Source: Hygrophila difformis (taxonomy: Eukaryota; Streptophyta; Magnoliopsida; Lamiales; Acanthaceae). Taken from it: a stretch of DNA of 64,000 bases. The stretch covers positions 24,334,444-24,398,443 of the forward strand of contig JAOANR010000010.1 of the NCBI GenBank assembly GCA_030278955.1, in the 5' to 3' direction. A model generated the notes under the pieces. It did not search any database. It was not told where the DNA came from and saw nothing but the letters and a program-made list of their open reading frames with translations. The first letter of the stretch is position 1. Every line of letters begins with the position of its first letter. A program made the position numbers and the translations under genes. This document shows, one piece after another, positions 11,722 through 22,902 of this stretch.

Positions 11722-13022
11722 TGTGTGGAATATTTTCCAACACAACCCGCAGTGTACGGTCCAAGTAATAACCGGTGAAACCGGGTCGAATCCACAGGGA
11801 ACAATGAACTGCTATAATTTACTAAATTCAAGTAGCGATGAAAATTAAAATGCGATTAAGTTGGTTTATCTAAATTCCTAAAATTGCAATTAAAATAAAA
11901 TAATCAAAAGTTCCAATGAATGAATAAAAGGAGAATGATGATTGATTTATGCACTAGATGATGAATGGGGATCCCTAGATCTTTCAATTGTTGATAAACT
12001 TCGCTATTGTTTATAAAAATCCAATTTTTAATTAATTATTATGCCTACTTAGAATTATCACAATTTAGAAACCTCTCGGTTTTAATGACATGCACTTCCT
12101 CCGGCTAGTGATTATCCTAAGTGGGTTCTAACAATTTTGGCTCTTTTTCAAGTTACCAATTATTAGAATTAATTTGTTCAATTATTTTTGCTTAAGTATT
12201 TTTCAACCACTCAAACAATATAAAGCCCTAGTTCAGATCTCCTTTCGGTCTCACCAAACACCCATAAGAATTGAACAAATTAACATATAATTAACGAAAT
12301 TCATAAAGCAAAAGCAAATATCAACAATGTCAAAATCTAAGTTTCCCCAAACGATGGGATTAGCCTAGCATAATGTCACAAAAACGCAAAATAACAATAA
12401 AAGAAAACATGGTTTGTGACAATAATGGTGAAGAAAGTCCGGTGTAGATCTCCACTGGATCGCCTTCAACTTGTTCTTCTCGTCTCCCAGATGAATGATG
12501 AAAAGATATGAATTTTTCTGAGATTAAATTTCAGATTCGCGGAACCCTCAACTGGCTTGGAGACGTTTTATTTATAGACTGGATAGCAGAAGATATGAAT
12601 CAGTCAGGAGATACACGAAATCACCCGAAATCAGCCCAAGATTTGGGCCAACTCCGCAACCCGCGCGGTCCTGGCGCGGTGCTTCCCAGACCGCGCGCCT
12701 AGCGCGCGGCGGTCCTCCGTCGTGCGCTCGGTTGCGCGGTCGATTCGCCGTGCGATCCTTCTTCCGTCTTCTGTTTTCCGAGTTTTTGAGCTCCAATTGA
12801 CTTCTTTTTGGTCCTTTTTCCTTTAGTTTGCTAAAAACACCTAAAATCATGCAATCTCACCACAAAATTCATTAAAATGCATAAAGTCAAGAATGAGATC
12901 ACAATTAATCATTTTATCACAAAATCATTGTTTTTAGCAATTAATTCCACATTTTCCCATAAATTAAACCTTTAACTTATCACTTAATCACAAGGAAATA
13001 CCGCACTCTGTGCAAGATATCA
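11722..13022 (-). repeat. 3' LTR of the Athila element
   Basis: Aligned without gaps to 22903-24203 at a constant offset of 11181. The visible differences are near 11839, 11932, 12236, 12421 and 12664. Confidence 0.95.
12661..12714. repeat. GC-rich hairpin module, 3' LTR copy
   Basis: Starts CCGCGCGGTCCTGGCGCGGT and contains CCCAGACCGCGC. The arms GCGCGGT and ACCGCGC can pair. The twin in the 5' LTR is at 23842-23895, with one G-to-A change. It lies upstream of the LTR TATA box. Confidence 0.8.
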
Positions 13023-14753
13023 ACATCCTCACACTAAGTCTTGTTCGTCCCCGAATAAGGTAAAACTAAGACCTAGCAATGTCCAACACACATAATAGCC
13101 ACCAAAATGTCTAAAAGTCGAACTCCAACCAATCACAAACTCAAGCAGATGTCAAAACCAAATTCTCATTTGTCCCCTCAATACCAACACTCCCACTTAG
13201 CTCAACCCTCACCAAGATCGCACAAGGAAATATATATGTGTATGAAGTGCTCTCATATATGATCAGGGTAAAAAAAATCACTCAATACCAAGGCAATGCA
13301 AGTATCAGTATAAATTTGTAACACGATCACATAATCACCAACTTAGGATTTCTCATAAGGAATCAATAGGTCTTTAAAATGGTTGTAACGGGGCTAGGGT
13401 CATGAGGTAGGAAAATATGGATAAAGTAGGCTAATAAAAGTGGAACAAGTTCTTCAACTGCCAATACTCCTCCAAAAATAATCCCACATACCAAAATATG
13501 ACAAATATGATTCCCCCATAACAACGCATCAAGAACTCAACTCAATCCATAAAATATAATAGTATGTGCCCAACATAAATTGCTATTGTATTTTTTCTTT
13601 TTTTTTTTCTTTTTTTTTTCTTTTTTTTGGTGAATTTACATAACTCTACAGTTTTTTATTAGAGGAATTCCAATATCCAAATAGTGTAGACGGAACTTCA
13701 ACTCTTTTTATTCTTGACTTAGAGTGTAAACTCTTTGTCAGCGGAACAACTGTGTAAGCTATATAAATCCACTCTTTTTTTTATTATTATTGTTTTTTTA
13801 TTTTTTTTCTTTTTTTTTTCAACAATAGCAAAATGTAGGCACTATACTATTTTCAAGAAAATTCCTTTCTATTCTTCCCTCTCTTTCAAATCATTTTTCT
13901 TCTAAGGCTCCCCAAAAAATTACCATATGCCAAATGTACCACTAAAAAAAATACTTGTTCCACGGGTTAAAATTCTGAAGGCTTATAAAAATGCGTGGCT
14001 AGTGAGAAAAATATAGTGGGTTATCAAAGAAACAGGCTAATAGGCTCAGAGGGGCTTCCCTAGAGATAAATATGTAAAAGGTAGGAAGTGTTTAGGCCAT
14101 GAGCTTCTAGGTGCCTATATCATATTCCTCATCAAAATCCCAATAGTAATCACATGCATTATAATCACAAATAAATAATTCCACAAGCATGCCTGGATCA
14201 CACAATCAAGAAAGAAGTAAGGCCAAAAATCTCACCCAAGGGCTTTTTGGTTTCACCTAATGGTTATGTAGCATGAGGGGACTCATTTAAACTCAATTAA
14301 TCAATCTACTCTCATAAGTTTTCAGTCAAGTTCAACTCCTAGACAAAAATACAACTACTAGTGGTGACGTGCAGTGAGCAATGTATCATGAACTTGGGGT
14401 ATCCCCCATCCTCACACTAAAGGTTGGCATTGTCCTCAATGACTAAGCAACTAACCAAGGCACACATATCAAGCACATAATCCAAATCAGTGATACTACA
14501 TGACACGAAAATAAACACATAACATGCATAGGGTCATAAGATAAAAGATCCAAAATATAACATAATACAACCCCAAATAAAAAACATAGTCCTAAAAATA
14601 AACTAAAAATAACAATAATAATAAATTCTACATCCTAGACATAGACTCCAAATAAAAATAAAAATAAAAATAAAACTAAAAATAAAAAAATAAAAAAATA
14701 AAAACAAAATAAACTAAAAAATAAAAATAAGAAGAAGAAAAAAAACCGTAGTA
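13023..14753 (-). other. Athila 3' noncoding region with PPT and homopolymer-rich tracts
   Basis: Adjacent to the 3' LTR the minus strand reads TTAGTGTGAGGATGT, the likely polypurine tract (13023-13037). The region then contains T-rich runs at about 13590-13630 and 13775-13820 (A-rich in the element's sense) and an A/AAAT-rich stretch at 14640-14745. There is no convincing ORF. A second TAGTGTGAGGAT copy lies at 14408-14420. Confidence 0.75.
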
Positions 14754-16001
14754 TCACTGATCCGGTGGTGGAAAACGTGGTGGAAAATGGCCCCGCATGT
14801 AATCGTCCATACCCCGCATATAAGCGTACATCTCATCAATGCGGGTGTCCAGTCGAGTGAAGCGAGCGTCCATGTCTACTCGCATCCCATGCATCATCTC
14901 CATCATGGCGGCCATATCCGGTCCCGGTGGAGGCATCGGTGGAGGCATCGGTGGATCAACTGCGGGAGGAGGTGGTGGTGGCTGTGGAATCACAATGATA
15001 AGTCCACCATCCTCCGGCTCCGGCCGAAGTATCGCCTGAGGTGCGCCTCGTCGTAACGCGGTCCGCCTCGGAGCGTATCCCTCTACCTGATAGTGAGATC
15101 CGGCCTCCAACAAATAAGGATCCCCAGAAGCATTAATCCCACTGGCTAGACAGATGTCCCGAATAAGATGCACATGGGTGATCTGGCGGGACTGTCGACC
15201 TTGAGAGAGCTCTCGCAAGTTGGCCTCCACAAAGGCCCCCAAATTCACTCTACCGCCTCGGGCGATAAAGTGAATGATGTCATAAATCCAAGGCACCAGT
15301 ACGTGCGACCTACTAATAGGATGGACACGTCCTAGCCATAAATGTGCTAGAACTCGCCATACCGAATCCATGGTCCGCAGGCGCAACTCATGCTGATTCT
15401 CCAACTCCGGGGCTCGGTCAGTGCATAGAGCTCCATAATCAGGGACTGGTCCTCTAGGCTCATATGGAAACTCGGTCACCCCCTCATCCGGCATGCCATA
15501 ATGGGCATTAATTGCCCTCGCACTAAAATCAACCCTGCGACCGCGCACTCGAACTCGGGATAAGTCCGTGTCCTCGCCTACACCTCCAATGTTAGCTATG
15601 ACCTCCATGGCGAGATATCCTGAAGCCTGACCCGAAGGATTAACTGCAAACCGAGTCCATCCCAAGTGGTCTAGCAAGAGCCTCGCTCTATCGTCATTGA
15701 GGTGTCCCTGCATGATCCCTCTCTCCGGAATGTAGGCCCTGTTGACTCTCAACTCATCATAATAGAAATCCTGGGATGATGCAGAAGCAAATCGCCGTCG
15801 AACCTAAGTGTCAGGCCTATCCTCATGTGGAAGATTGGGAAGCCTAGAGACAGGAGGTGCCTCCTCCTCATCGTCAGCCTCCACCTCAGGAGGTACCACA
15901 GCCGCTGGGGCACTAGGACCGGCCTCATGATCGTGCGCTCGTCTCTTGCGCCCAGACGGGCACATGAGAGATGCTAAGACGAGTATCATGTATAGCAACA
16001 T
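14754..16001 (-). pseudogene. Second ORF of the Athila element, split by one stop codon
   Basis: The 5' part (16001 to about 15804, 65 aa, rich in acidic residues and PSAPAAVVPPEVEADDEEEA) ends at an in-frame TAG (15804-15806). The same frame then resumes, and the downstream open part (15752-14754, 332 aa) contains MQGHLNDDRARLLLDHLGWT and DSVWRVLAHLWLGRVHPISR, then a Pro-rich linker and MRVDMDARFTRLDTRIDEMYAYMR. This resembles the 'putative plant transposon protein' domain found after pol in Athila elements, whose role is unknown (formerly called env-like). One nonsense mutation is the only visible defect, so the break is recent or specific to this copy. Confidence 0.8.
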
Positions 16002-17132
16002 CCTGCAAAATACCCAATATCAAATAAAGAACGACAATCCTCACACTAGGTATAAAGCAAGGTAAAATAAACAGAAAGTCACCAATTCCTAGGCTTCTAA
16101 GACATATAATCTAATAAACTCAAGCCTAATCATTCATCAAGACAACATCAAGGCAATCCAAAGCAAAAATCTCATGAAAACAATTATGGAACTCATTGTG
16201 GCATTTCATCGAACATGTTGTGTGCACTTTTAGGCCTAATTTCAAATTTAATTGTAAACTCATGAATAATTGCCAAAAAATTAAAACAACCACCCAATCA
16301 TCAATAAATAATCACAATGTAGCATCAATCAACAATATTCTACTCGAATCAAAGCCTACATTGTCAATTAAATTCGAAATTTTCATGTTCTTGACAAATT
16401 CCAAAAATCCAACATTTAATCTCCAAAAACATGCAAACAAGATGCACCAACATGTTTAAAATCCTAAACTAACATTCCAATACCACAATTATAACACTAA
16501 TCGCACACAAATAGGTATAGAAAGCAAAATCCCCAAATTCTAGCATAAACCCTAATTTAACTTGTTCTTCACAAAATCAACACCTCCAAAGCATGAAACT
16601 TGAAATTAAAGGAAGATTGAAGTAGAAACATACCTTGATTGATGAAATTGCAAAGATTTGAAGTAAGTTTGGGCAAGAGATTACCGAATTCGGGGAGGAA
16701 AGGGGATGAACTCGCGAAAGAGGAAAAAAAAGAAAATGAGGGCGCGTATGCCCTGCCCTGCCCGCGGTCGGGTATATGCTCCTGCGTGAGCCGCGCGGTC
16801 GGCGGGCGGTCCTGCCCAGACCGCGCCGTTACCGCGCGGCGTCTTTTTTCGGAATTTTAATTTTTTTTTTTATTTTTTTAAAAAAAAAATCCGAAAATAA
16901 AAATAAAATTACCCCCTTAAATCTATTGTGTGCGAAATTTGTGTTCCATTCTTGCCTTCCAATTCAATGCTACACCGCTTTCTGTCAAGAAAATTCACCA
17001 ATTAAATCCAAAATAAGAAAAATTAAAATTAAAGTACTAAGAACTAAAACTAAATAAAAATTGAAAAACACTCGGGTTGCCTCCCGAAAGCGCTGTATTT
17101 AACGTCGACAGCCAGACATCCTTTGTAGCTCT
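16002..17132 (-). other. Athila spacer between gag-pol and second ORF
   Basis: Mostly AT-rich with no long ORF. It contains a third TAGTGTGAGGAT (16037-16048) and a GC-rich block (16750-16850) holding one copy of the hairpin module. In the element's sense it is about 1.1 kb, long enough to be an intron or leader for ORF2 expression; splice use cannot be shown. Confidence 0.6.
16791..16843. repeat. GC-rich hairpin module, inter-ORF copy
   Basis: Starts CCGCGCGGTCGGCGGGCGGT and contains CTGCCCAGACCGCGCCG. It aligns almost without gaps to the LTR and pol copies in the same orientation. Confidence 0.8.
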
Positions 17133-20100
17133 CTATTCAAGTCTCCAGGACTCAATGGACCGACATGCTAATTCCACATATGGCTTTAAACGATGTCCAT
17201 TCACAGTGAACTTTGTACTTCCATCATCCAACTCAACTGCACCAGAAGGAAAAATTTTAGAAATAATAAAAGGGCCAGACCACTTAGAACGCAACTTCCC
17301 TGGGAACAATCGCAGTCGAGAATTAAATAAAAGAACTTTTTCCCCTTCACGAAATTGCTTAGCCCTCAATCGCCTATCATGAACCATCTTGGTCCTATCC
17401 TTGTAAGAATTTGATGTCTCATAGGCCACAGCTCTCCAATACTCCAACTCTAGCAATTGTTCTCTTCTCTTTTCTCCTGCAGCTGCTAAATCAAAATTGA
17501 CTAGCCGAGTAGCCCAAAAGGCTTTGTGCTCGACCTCCACAGGTAAGTGACAACTTTTACCAAAAATTAATTGAAAAGGAGACATACCCAAAGGAGTTTT
17601 GTAGGCAGTGCGATATGCCCAAAGTGCATCATCCAACTTGTTTGCCCAATCTTTTCTTGTATGTTTGACAGTAGTCTCCAACACATGTTTAAGCTCTCGG
17701 TTGCTCACTTCCACTTGTCCACAAGTTTGGGGATGATATGGCGTAGCAATTTTGTGTTTCACCCCATACTTGACTAGGACCGCCTCCAGCCACTTATTCT
17801 TGAAGTGTGTACCACCATCACTGATAATAGCACGAGGCACTCCAAATCTAGTGAAAATATGCTTCTTGAGAAAAGCAATCACCCTCTTGGAATCATTGGT
17901 TGGCATGGCTAAAGCTTCCACCCACTTGGACACATAGTCCACTGCAACTAGAATGTATTGATTTCCATAGGACGATGGAAAGGGACCCATGAAATCGATA
18001 CCCCAAACATCAAAAATTTCAACTTCTTGAATATTCGTTAGGGGCATCTCATCCCTAGGTCCAATTCCACCGAGCCTTTGACATTTGTCACATGCCTGCA
18101 CAAAAATACGAGCATCTTTGTATATGTTAGGCCAATAGAAACCAGATTGTAATACCTTAAATGCAGTGCGATTAGCTCCATGGTGTCCTCCAACTGGTGA
18201 AGAATGGCACTGTGCTAGGATGTCTAAAATTTCATTTTCATGAACACACTTCCTAAGCACTTGGTCCGAACACAACCTAAATAACTCTCCATCATCATAG
18301 TGATACATGTGGACATCCCTCATGAATTTCTTCACTTGATGTGGTGGGAGATGAGTAGGAACATACCCTGCAACCAAATAATTAACAACATCAGCATACC
18401 AAGGGTCAGGAGTATGAATAGAAAAAAGATGCTCATCAGGGAAAGAATCAGGAATCTCCCAATCATGTTCCTCCTTCTCAGGCTTGATTCTGGATAAATG
18501 GTCAGCTACTAGATTCTCAGTCCCTTTTCTGTCAATAATCTCATAATCAAACTCTTGCAGAAGACAAGTCCATCTAATAAATCTAGCCTTTGCATTCTCC
18601 TTCTTTGCAGTCAGACACTTGATAGCAGAATGATCAGTGTGGACAAATGTCTTAGACCCTACCAAGTAAGATCTAAATTTCTCAAATCCAAATACCACAG
18701 CTAAAAATTCCTTCTCAGTAGTAGAATAATTCCTTTGTGCTCCATTAAGTGCCTTTGATGCATAATAAATCACATGCATCTTCCTATCCTTCCTCTGGCC
18801 CAGAACAGCTCCAACTGCATAGTCACTGGCATCACACATCATATCAAATGGCAAAGTCCAATCAGGAGCCTGAATGATAGGGGCTGTTGTCAGTCTCTTC
18901 TTCAATGTCTCAAAGGCTGCCATACATTTATCATCAAAGATAAATGGGACATCCTTACAAGTCAAATCAGAAAGAGGCCTGGCAACATCTGCAAACTTTT
19001 CTACAAACCTCCTGTAAAACCCTGCATGTCCCAAGAAGGCTCTCACTCCTCTAACATCAACTGGAGGTGGTAACTTCTCAATCAAACTAATCTTAGCCCG
19101 GTCTACTTCAATCCCTTCCCCTGAGATCCTATGTCCCAAAACTATCCCCTCACGGACCATAAAGTGACACTTTTCCCAGTTTAGGACTAAACTAGACTCC
19201 TCACACCTAGCCAAGACCAACTCTAAATTATGCAGACATCCTTCAAATGACTTCCCAAATACTGAAAAATCGTCCATAAAAATCTCAATCGCCTGCTCCA
19301 ATAAATCTGAGAAGATGGCCATCATACATCTCTGAAAGGTAGCCGGGGCATTGCACAAGCCAAATGGCATTCTGCGATATGCATAAGTGCCATATGGACA
19401 AGTGAATGTCGTCTTATCATGGTCCTCTGGAGCGATAGGTATTTGGTTATACCCCGAATACCCATCCAGAAAGCAGTAGAAATCATGGCCGGCTATCCTC
19501 TCCAACATCTGATCCACAAAAGGTAATGGGAAGTGGTCCTTCCTAGTGGCAGAATTTAATCTCCTATAGTCAATACACACTCTCCACCCCGTAACTGGCC
19601 TAGATGCTACTAACTCCCCATCCTCAGTCTCTGTCACTGTGATACCCCCTTTCTTAGGCACTACATGGATAAGGCTCACCCACTCACTGTCTGAGATAGC
19701 ATAAATCATCCCTGCATCCAATAGTTTAACTATCTCAGCTCTGACTACCTCCTGCATGTGTGGATTCAACCGTCTCTGCGGTTGTCTGACTGGTTGCATG
19801 TCCGTCTCAAGTCTAATCTTGTGCATGCAAACACTAGGACTAATTCCCTTAATGTCTGCAATGGTCCATCCAATAGCCCGGATATGTCTCTTCAGCACCT
19901 CAGTCAATGCACATTCCTGTTCATTTGAAAGCCCTGCAGAAATAATAACAGGAAGTGTGTCATTCAATCCCAGAAATAAGTATTTAAGATGACTTGGTAG
20001 TTCCTTCAATTTAAGCTCAGGTGGAGATTGAATTGATGGCAATAAAGGTGTAAGAACAGGTAAGGAAGGAGCCAAAAGAGGAGAAGAAGACTCCCTGTCG

Positions 20101-22766
20101 GAAATCGAGCACGCGGGATCAGAACAGGGCCCCTGCTCTGTCCGCGCGCTCGGCGCGCGGTCTGCTCCCAGACCGCGCCGCGACCGCGCCGTTTCGGAAA
20201 CGGCCGCGGTGGCTCCGCGGTCGAGTTTCGCCTCGCGCCACGTGCGCGCGGCTTCGTCAGTTCGCGCGCTGACCTCGCGTTCTGGCTCCGTTTCACGTGC
20301 AGAAATCTGTTTTGAGTTGTCTTGTACTCGAATTTGCCCCTTGGGGTGCAATTTTGACACCTTATGCACCAATTCAGCTATTTTCACTTCTTCTTCCTGA
20401 TCCTGCAACCAATTCTCACATTCCTCCCAAAAATCGTCATCAAATTCACTATCACAATCATCATAAATACAATCAATTAAATTAATTTCAGATGCATGAG
20501 AAGATTGTTTAACCATATTGTTCACATTAAATGTCACTGTCTCTTCTCCAATTCTAAGGGTTACCACTCCATTTTTATAATCAATTAAGGCATGACAAGT
20601 AGCTAAAAATGGACTTCCTAAAATCAGTGGTACTTCCCTTTTCTCATCCATGTCAAGTATTACAAAATCAACAGGCAAAATAAATTTATCTACCTTTACC
20701 AACACATCCTCTAAAATACCTAACGGTGCTTTTTGAGAAAGATCCGCCAGTTGCAAAATCATCCTTGTTGGTTTCACTTCTCCAAGCCCCAACTTCTTGT
20801 ACAATGACATGGGCATCAAATTGATGCTAGCTCCCGAATCACACAGGGCATCCTTGCACACTTCTCCTCCAATGGTGCAAGGGATGGTGAACCTCCCTGG
20901 ATCTTTCATCTTCCTTGGTAGTGGCTTCTCCAATAAAGCATTGCACTCCCCTGAAATAGAAACCAAACCACTATCAAGTTTACGCTTTCTAGACACAATA
21001 TCCTTAAGAAATTTTGCATACTTAGGCATATTCATTAAAGCATCAATAAAAGGAATATTAATTTCTAATTTGCTAAACATTTCGCAAAACTTCCTGAAAC
21101 TTTTATCATCAGCAGACGTTTGTGCACGTCGTGGAAAAGGCAACTTGGGAAGTTGAGTTTCCACCACGTCTTTCTTCTTCTCAGGCTCCTTGTCTGCATG
21201 GTCTTTCTGTGTCTCTTCAGGCTCCTCCTCATCAATCTGCAGATGTCTAGGCACTGGGTCCTTAGTAGTAAGTCCAGATCTAGTAGTGATGGCTTGGCAC
21301 CTCTCTCTTGGATTTAATTCAGTGTTGCTAGGTAGTGTACCCTGAGCTCTCTGTGCTAATTGTGCAGCCAAGTTTCCTACTTGCTGTTCCAAATTCCTTT
21401 GCCCAGCTTTAATATTGGCTAACTCAGCATCATTCCTAGCCATGTAGTCCTCAGTTCGGGCTACAAAAGTCTTGATCTCCTTGGATGTCTGAGTTTGGCT
21501 ATCCAAAATTTGTTGAAGAAGTCCCAAAGTCGGATCAGAAGCAGGATTGGGGACTTGCTTAGGTTGCTGCTGCTGTGGGTAGAAAGGCCTATTCTGCTGA
21601 AAGAATCCTGGCGGTCCCTGCTGAAATGGTGGGTTGTTTGTATGTGGGTTTATGGGTCTCCTTTGGTTCTGCACATACTGAACATCCTGCACTTCTTCAT
21701 ATCCTTGATTTTCAGAAGCTGTTGCAGTCGGGCATGTGTAGGACTGATGAGGTCCACCACAATACTGACATGTAACAGTCTGAACCGCTTGAACTGGTTG
21801 TACAGGCTTCCCAGGAACTGGAACAACTACCTTATTCAGGGCTATCTCCATGCATCCTAGTCTGTCTACTACCATAGCTAGCTCGTCCTTAACCTCCTTC
21901 AATGCTCCAATCTCTCCTAACTTTGTAGGGACATTCCTCTCACCATTCCCCCACAACTCCTCATCTTCAGCTAAGGCATCCAAAATCCTCCTACAATCCT
22001 CTGCAGTCCTATCCATAAAGGTTCCCCCTGATGTCCCATTAAGCCACTGCCTATCTCCAGGAGTCAGACCCTGATAAAATGCATAAAGAATCTCTGCCTC
22101 AGACAAACCATGTTGGGGACACGCCCTAATGTTCGCCCTCATCCGCTCCCATGCATCTATCACTGTCTCATGTCCTTTCTGCTTGAATGTCTTAATTTGA
22201 TCCCTAAGCTTAATGATCATCGAGGGTGGGAAGAACTTAGTCATAAATCTCTGCAGCATCTCATCCCAAGTACGAATGGACCCTGCAGGAATTGACTGAA
22301 ACCATGCTTCAGCCCTATCCCTTAATGAAAAGGGAAACAGCTGCATCATAAGTTCCTCTTGTGTCATTCCTGCAATGGGCACTGTACTACAAAGGTTCCT
22401 AAAATGGTATAGGTGGATATTGTGGTTCTCACTTGCACTACCCCCAAACTGCTCCTGCCGAACCATGGTAATGAAGGAAGGGTTTATGGCGAAAGGTATG
22501 TTTGGCCTAGGTCTCACCATTGGATCATTTATAACTTGCCCAGCTGGTTGCATCTGCTGCCTGAGAGTCAAAGGTGCTAGTCGGGGAGCATTCTCACCAA
22601 CACCTTCCTGCAGATTGGGTATATCCGCTCCCCTGGGTTCCTGTCGCTCACGCTCATTATCACCCCCGTTCATGGTGAACACTAATTTTCTCCTTGCCCT
22701 AATTCTACGTTCAGTCCTAGCAATTTCTGGATCAAACTCGAATTCTGGCGGAGCTCTTCTGGGCAT
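17133..22766 (-). CDS. Athila-type gag-pol polyprotein, 1877 aa, intact ORF
   Basis: A single uninterrupted frame carries, in order: gag capsid-like domain (about 85-265, with [13 protein letters not shown]); a CCHC-like knuckle C333-X2-C-X3-H-X4-C345; a Q/P-rich linker; aspartic protease with DSGA at 643-646; reverse transcriptase with FMDD at 1163-1166; RNase H (D1312, D1378); and integrase with C1559-X2-C1562 and a D1591-D1650-E1686 triad of D,D35E spacing. It would make the virus-like particle and copy and integrate the element in the nucleus. Between protease and RT (about 820-900) lies an Arg/Ser/Glu-rich low-complexity stretch whose DNA contains the GC-rich hairpin module. The ATG at 22766 is about 110 bp inside the PBS; start choice is not otherwise supported. 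No frameshift or missing catalytic residue is seen, so it may be active. Confidence 0.95.
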   Translation of the reverse strand: MPRRAPPEFEFDPEIARTERRIRARRKLVFTMNGGDNERERQEPRGADIPNLQEGVGENAPRLAPLTLRQQMQPAGQVINDPMVRPRPNIPFAINPSFITMVRQEQFGGSASENHNIHLYHFRNLCSTVPIAGMTQEELMMQLFPFSLRDRAEAWFQSIPAGSIRTWDEMLQRFMTKFFPPSMIIKLRDQIKTFKQKGHETVIDAWERMRANIRACPQHGLSEAEILYAFYQGLTPGDRQWLNGTSGGTFMDRTAEDCRRILDALAEDEELWGNGERNVPTKLGEIGALKEVKDELAMVVDRLGCMEIALNKVVVPVPGKPVQPVQAVQTVTCQYCGGPHQSYTCPTATASENQGYEEVQDVQYVQNQRRPINPHTNNPPFQQGPPGFFQQNRPFYPQQQQPKQVPNPASDPTLGLLQQILDSQTQTSKEIKTFVARTEDYMARNDAELANIKAGQRNLEQQVGNLAAQLAQRAQGTLPSNTELNPRERCQAITTRSGLTTKDPVPRHLQIDEEEPEETQKDHADKEPEKKKDVVETQLPKLPFPRRAQTSADDKSFRKFCEMFSKLEINIPFIDALMNMPKYAKFLKDIVSRKRKLDSGLVSISGECNALLEKPLPRKMKDPGRFTIPCTIGGEVCKDALCDSGASINLMPMSLYKKLGLGEVKPTRMILQLADLSQKAPLGILEDVLVKVDKFILPVDFVILDMDEKREVPLILGSPFLATCHALIDYKNGVVTLRIGEETVTFNVNNMVKQSSHASEINLIDCIYDDCDSEFDDDFWEECENWLQDQEEEVKIAELVHKVSKLHPKGQIRVQDNSKQISARETEPEREVSARTDEAARTWREAKLDRGATAAVSETARSRRGLGADRAPSARTEQGPCSDPACSISDRESSSPLLAPSLPVLTPLLPSIQSPPELKLKELPSHLKYLFLGLNDTLPVIISAGLSNEQECALTEVLKRHIRAIGWTIADIKGISPSVCMHKIRLETDMQPVRQPQRRLNPHMQEVVRAEIVKLLDAGMIYAISDSEWVSLIHVVPKKGGITVTETEDGELVASRPVTGWRVCIDYRRLNSATRKDHFPLPFVDQMLERIAGHDFYCFLDGYSGYNQIPIAPEDHDKTTFTCPYGTYAYRRMPFGLCNAPATFQRCMMAIFSDLLEQAIEIFMDDFSVFGKSFEGCLHNLELVLARCEESSLVLNWEKCHFMVREGIVLGHRISGEGIEVDRAKISLIEKLPPPVDVRGVRAFLGHAGFYRRFVEKFADVARPLSDLTCKDVPFIFDDKCMAAFETLKKRLTTAPIIQAPDWTLPFDMMCDASDYAVGAVLGQRKDRKMHVIYYASKALNGAQRNYSTTEKEFLAVVFGFEKFRSYLVGSKTFVHTDHSAIKCLTAKKENAKARFIRWTCLLQEFDYEIIDRKGTENLVADHLSRIKPEKEEHDWEIPDSFPDEHLFSIHTPDPWYADVVNYLVAGYVPTHLPPHQVKKFMRDVHMYHYDDGELFRLCSDQVLRKCVHENEILDILAQCHSSPVGGHHGANRTAFKVLQSGFYWPNIYKDARIFVQACDKCQRLGGIGPRDEMPLTNIQEVEIFDVWGIDFMGPFPSSYGNQYILVAVDYVSKWVEALAMPTNDSKRVIAFLKKHIFTRFGVPRAIISDGGTHFKNKWLEAVLVKYGVKHKIATPYHPQTCGQVEVSNRELKHVLETTVKHTRKDWANKLDDALWAYRTAYKTPLGMSPFQLIFGKSCHLPVEVEHKAFWATRLVNFDLAAAGEKRREQLLELEYWRAVAYETSNSYKDRTKMVHDRRLRAKQFREGEKVLLFNSRLRLFPGKLRSKWSGPFIISKIFPSGAVELDDGSTKFTVNGHRLKPYVELACRSIESWRLE
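20142..20195. repeat. GC-rich hairpin module inside gag-pol
   Basis: Contains GCGCGGTCTG-CTCC-CAGACCGCGC, a perfect 10-bp stem with a 4-nt loop. It is translated as residues about 858-875 of the polyprotein, in the disordered protease-RT linker. The surrounding 170 bp is far more GC-rich than the rest of pol. Confidence 0.85.
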
Positions 22767-22875
22767 AAACTAGAGCCTGAAACAACAGAAAATCAAGGAG
22801 TGAATAAAAATAAAAATAAAGAAGAAATAAGGAAGAAACCACAAAAATTCAATAAACTATAACAAAAACCACCGT

Positions 22876-22893
22876 TCCCCGGCAACGGCGCCA
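22876..22893 (-). other. Primer-binding site, tRNA-Asp type
   Basis: Nine bases inside the 5' LTR the minus strand reads TGGCGCCGTTGCCGGGGA, complementary to the 3' end of plant tRNA-Asp. This is the PBS used by many Athila/Tat elements and fixes the element's orientation. Confidence 0.9.
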
Positions 22894-22902
22894 AAAACTT
22901 GG

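Noticed and set aside
12508..12850. Open frames of 64 and 92 codons in the Athila LTR (and their twins near 23689-24031)
   Set aside because: They overlap promoter and hairpin sequence, occur identically in both LTRs and show no domain. They are by-products of the GC-rich block.
14787..15056. Plus-strand frames opposite the Athila second ORF
   Set aside because: They are antisense shadows of the Pro-rich linker encoded on the minus strand.
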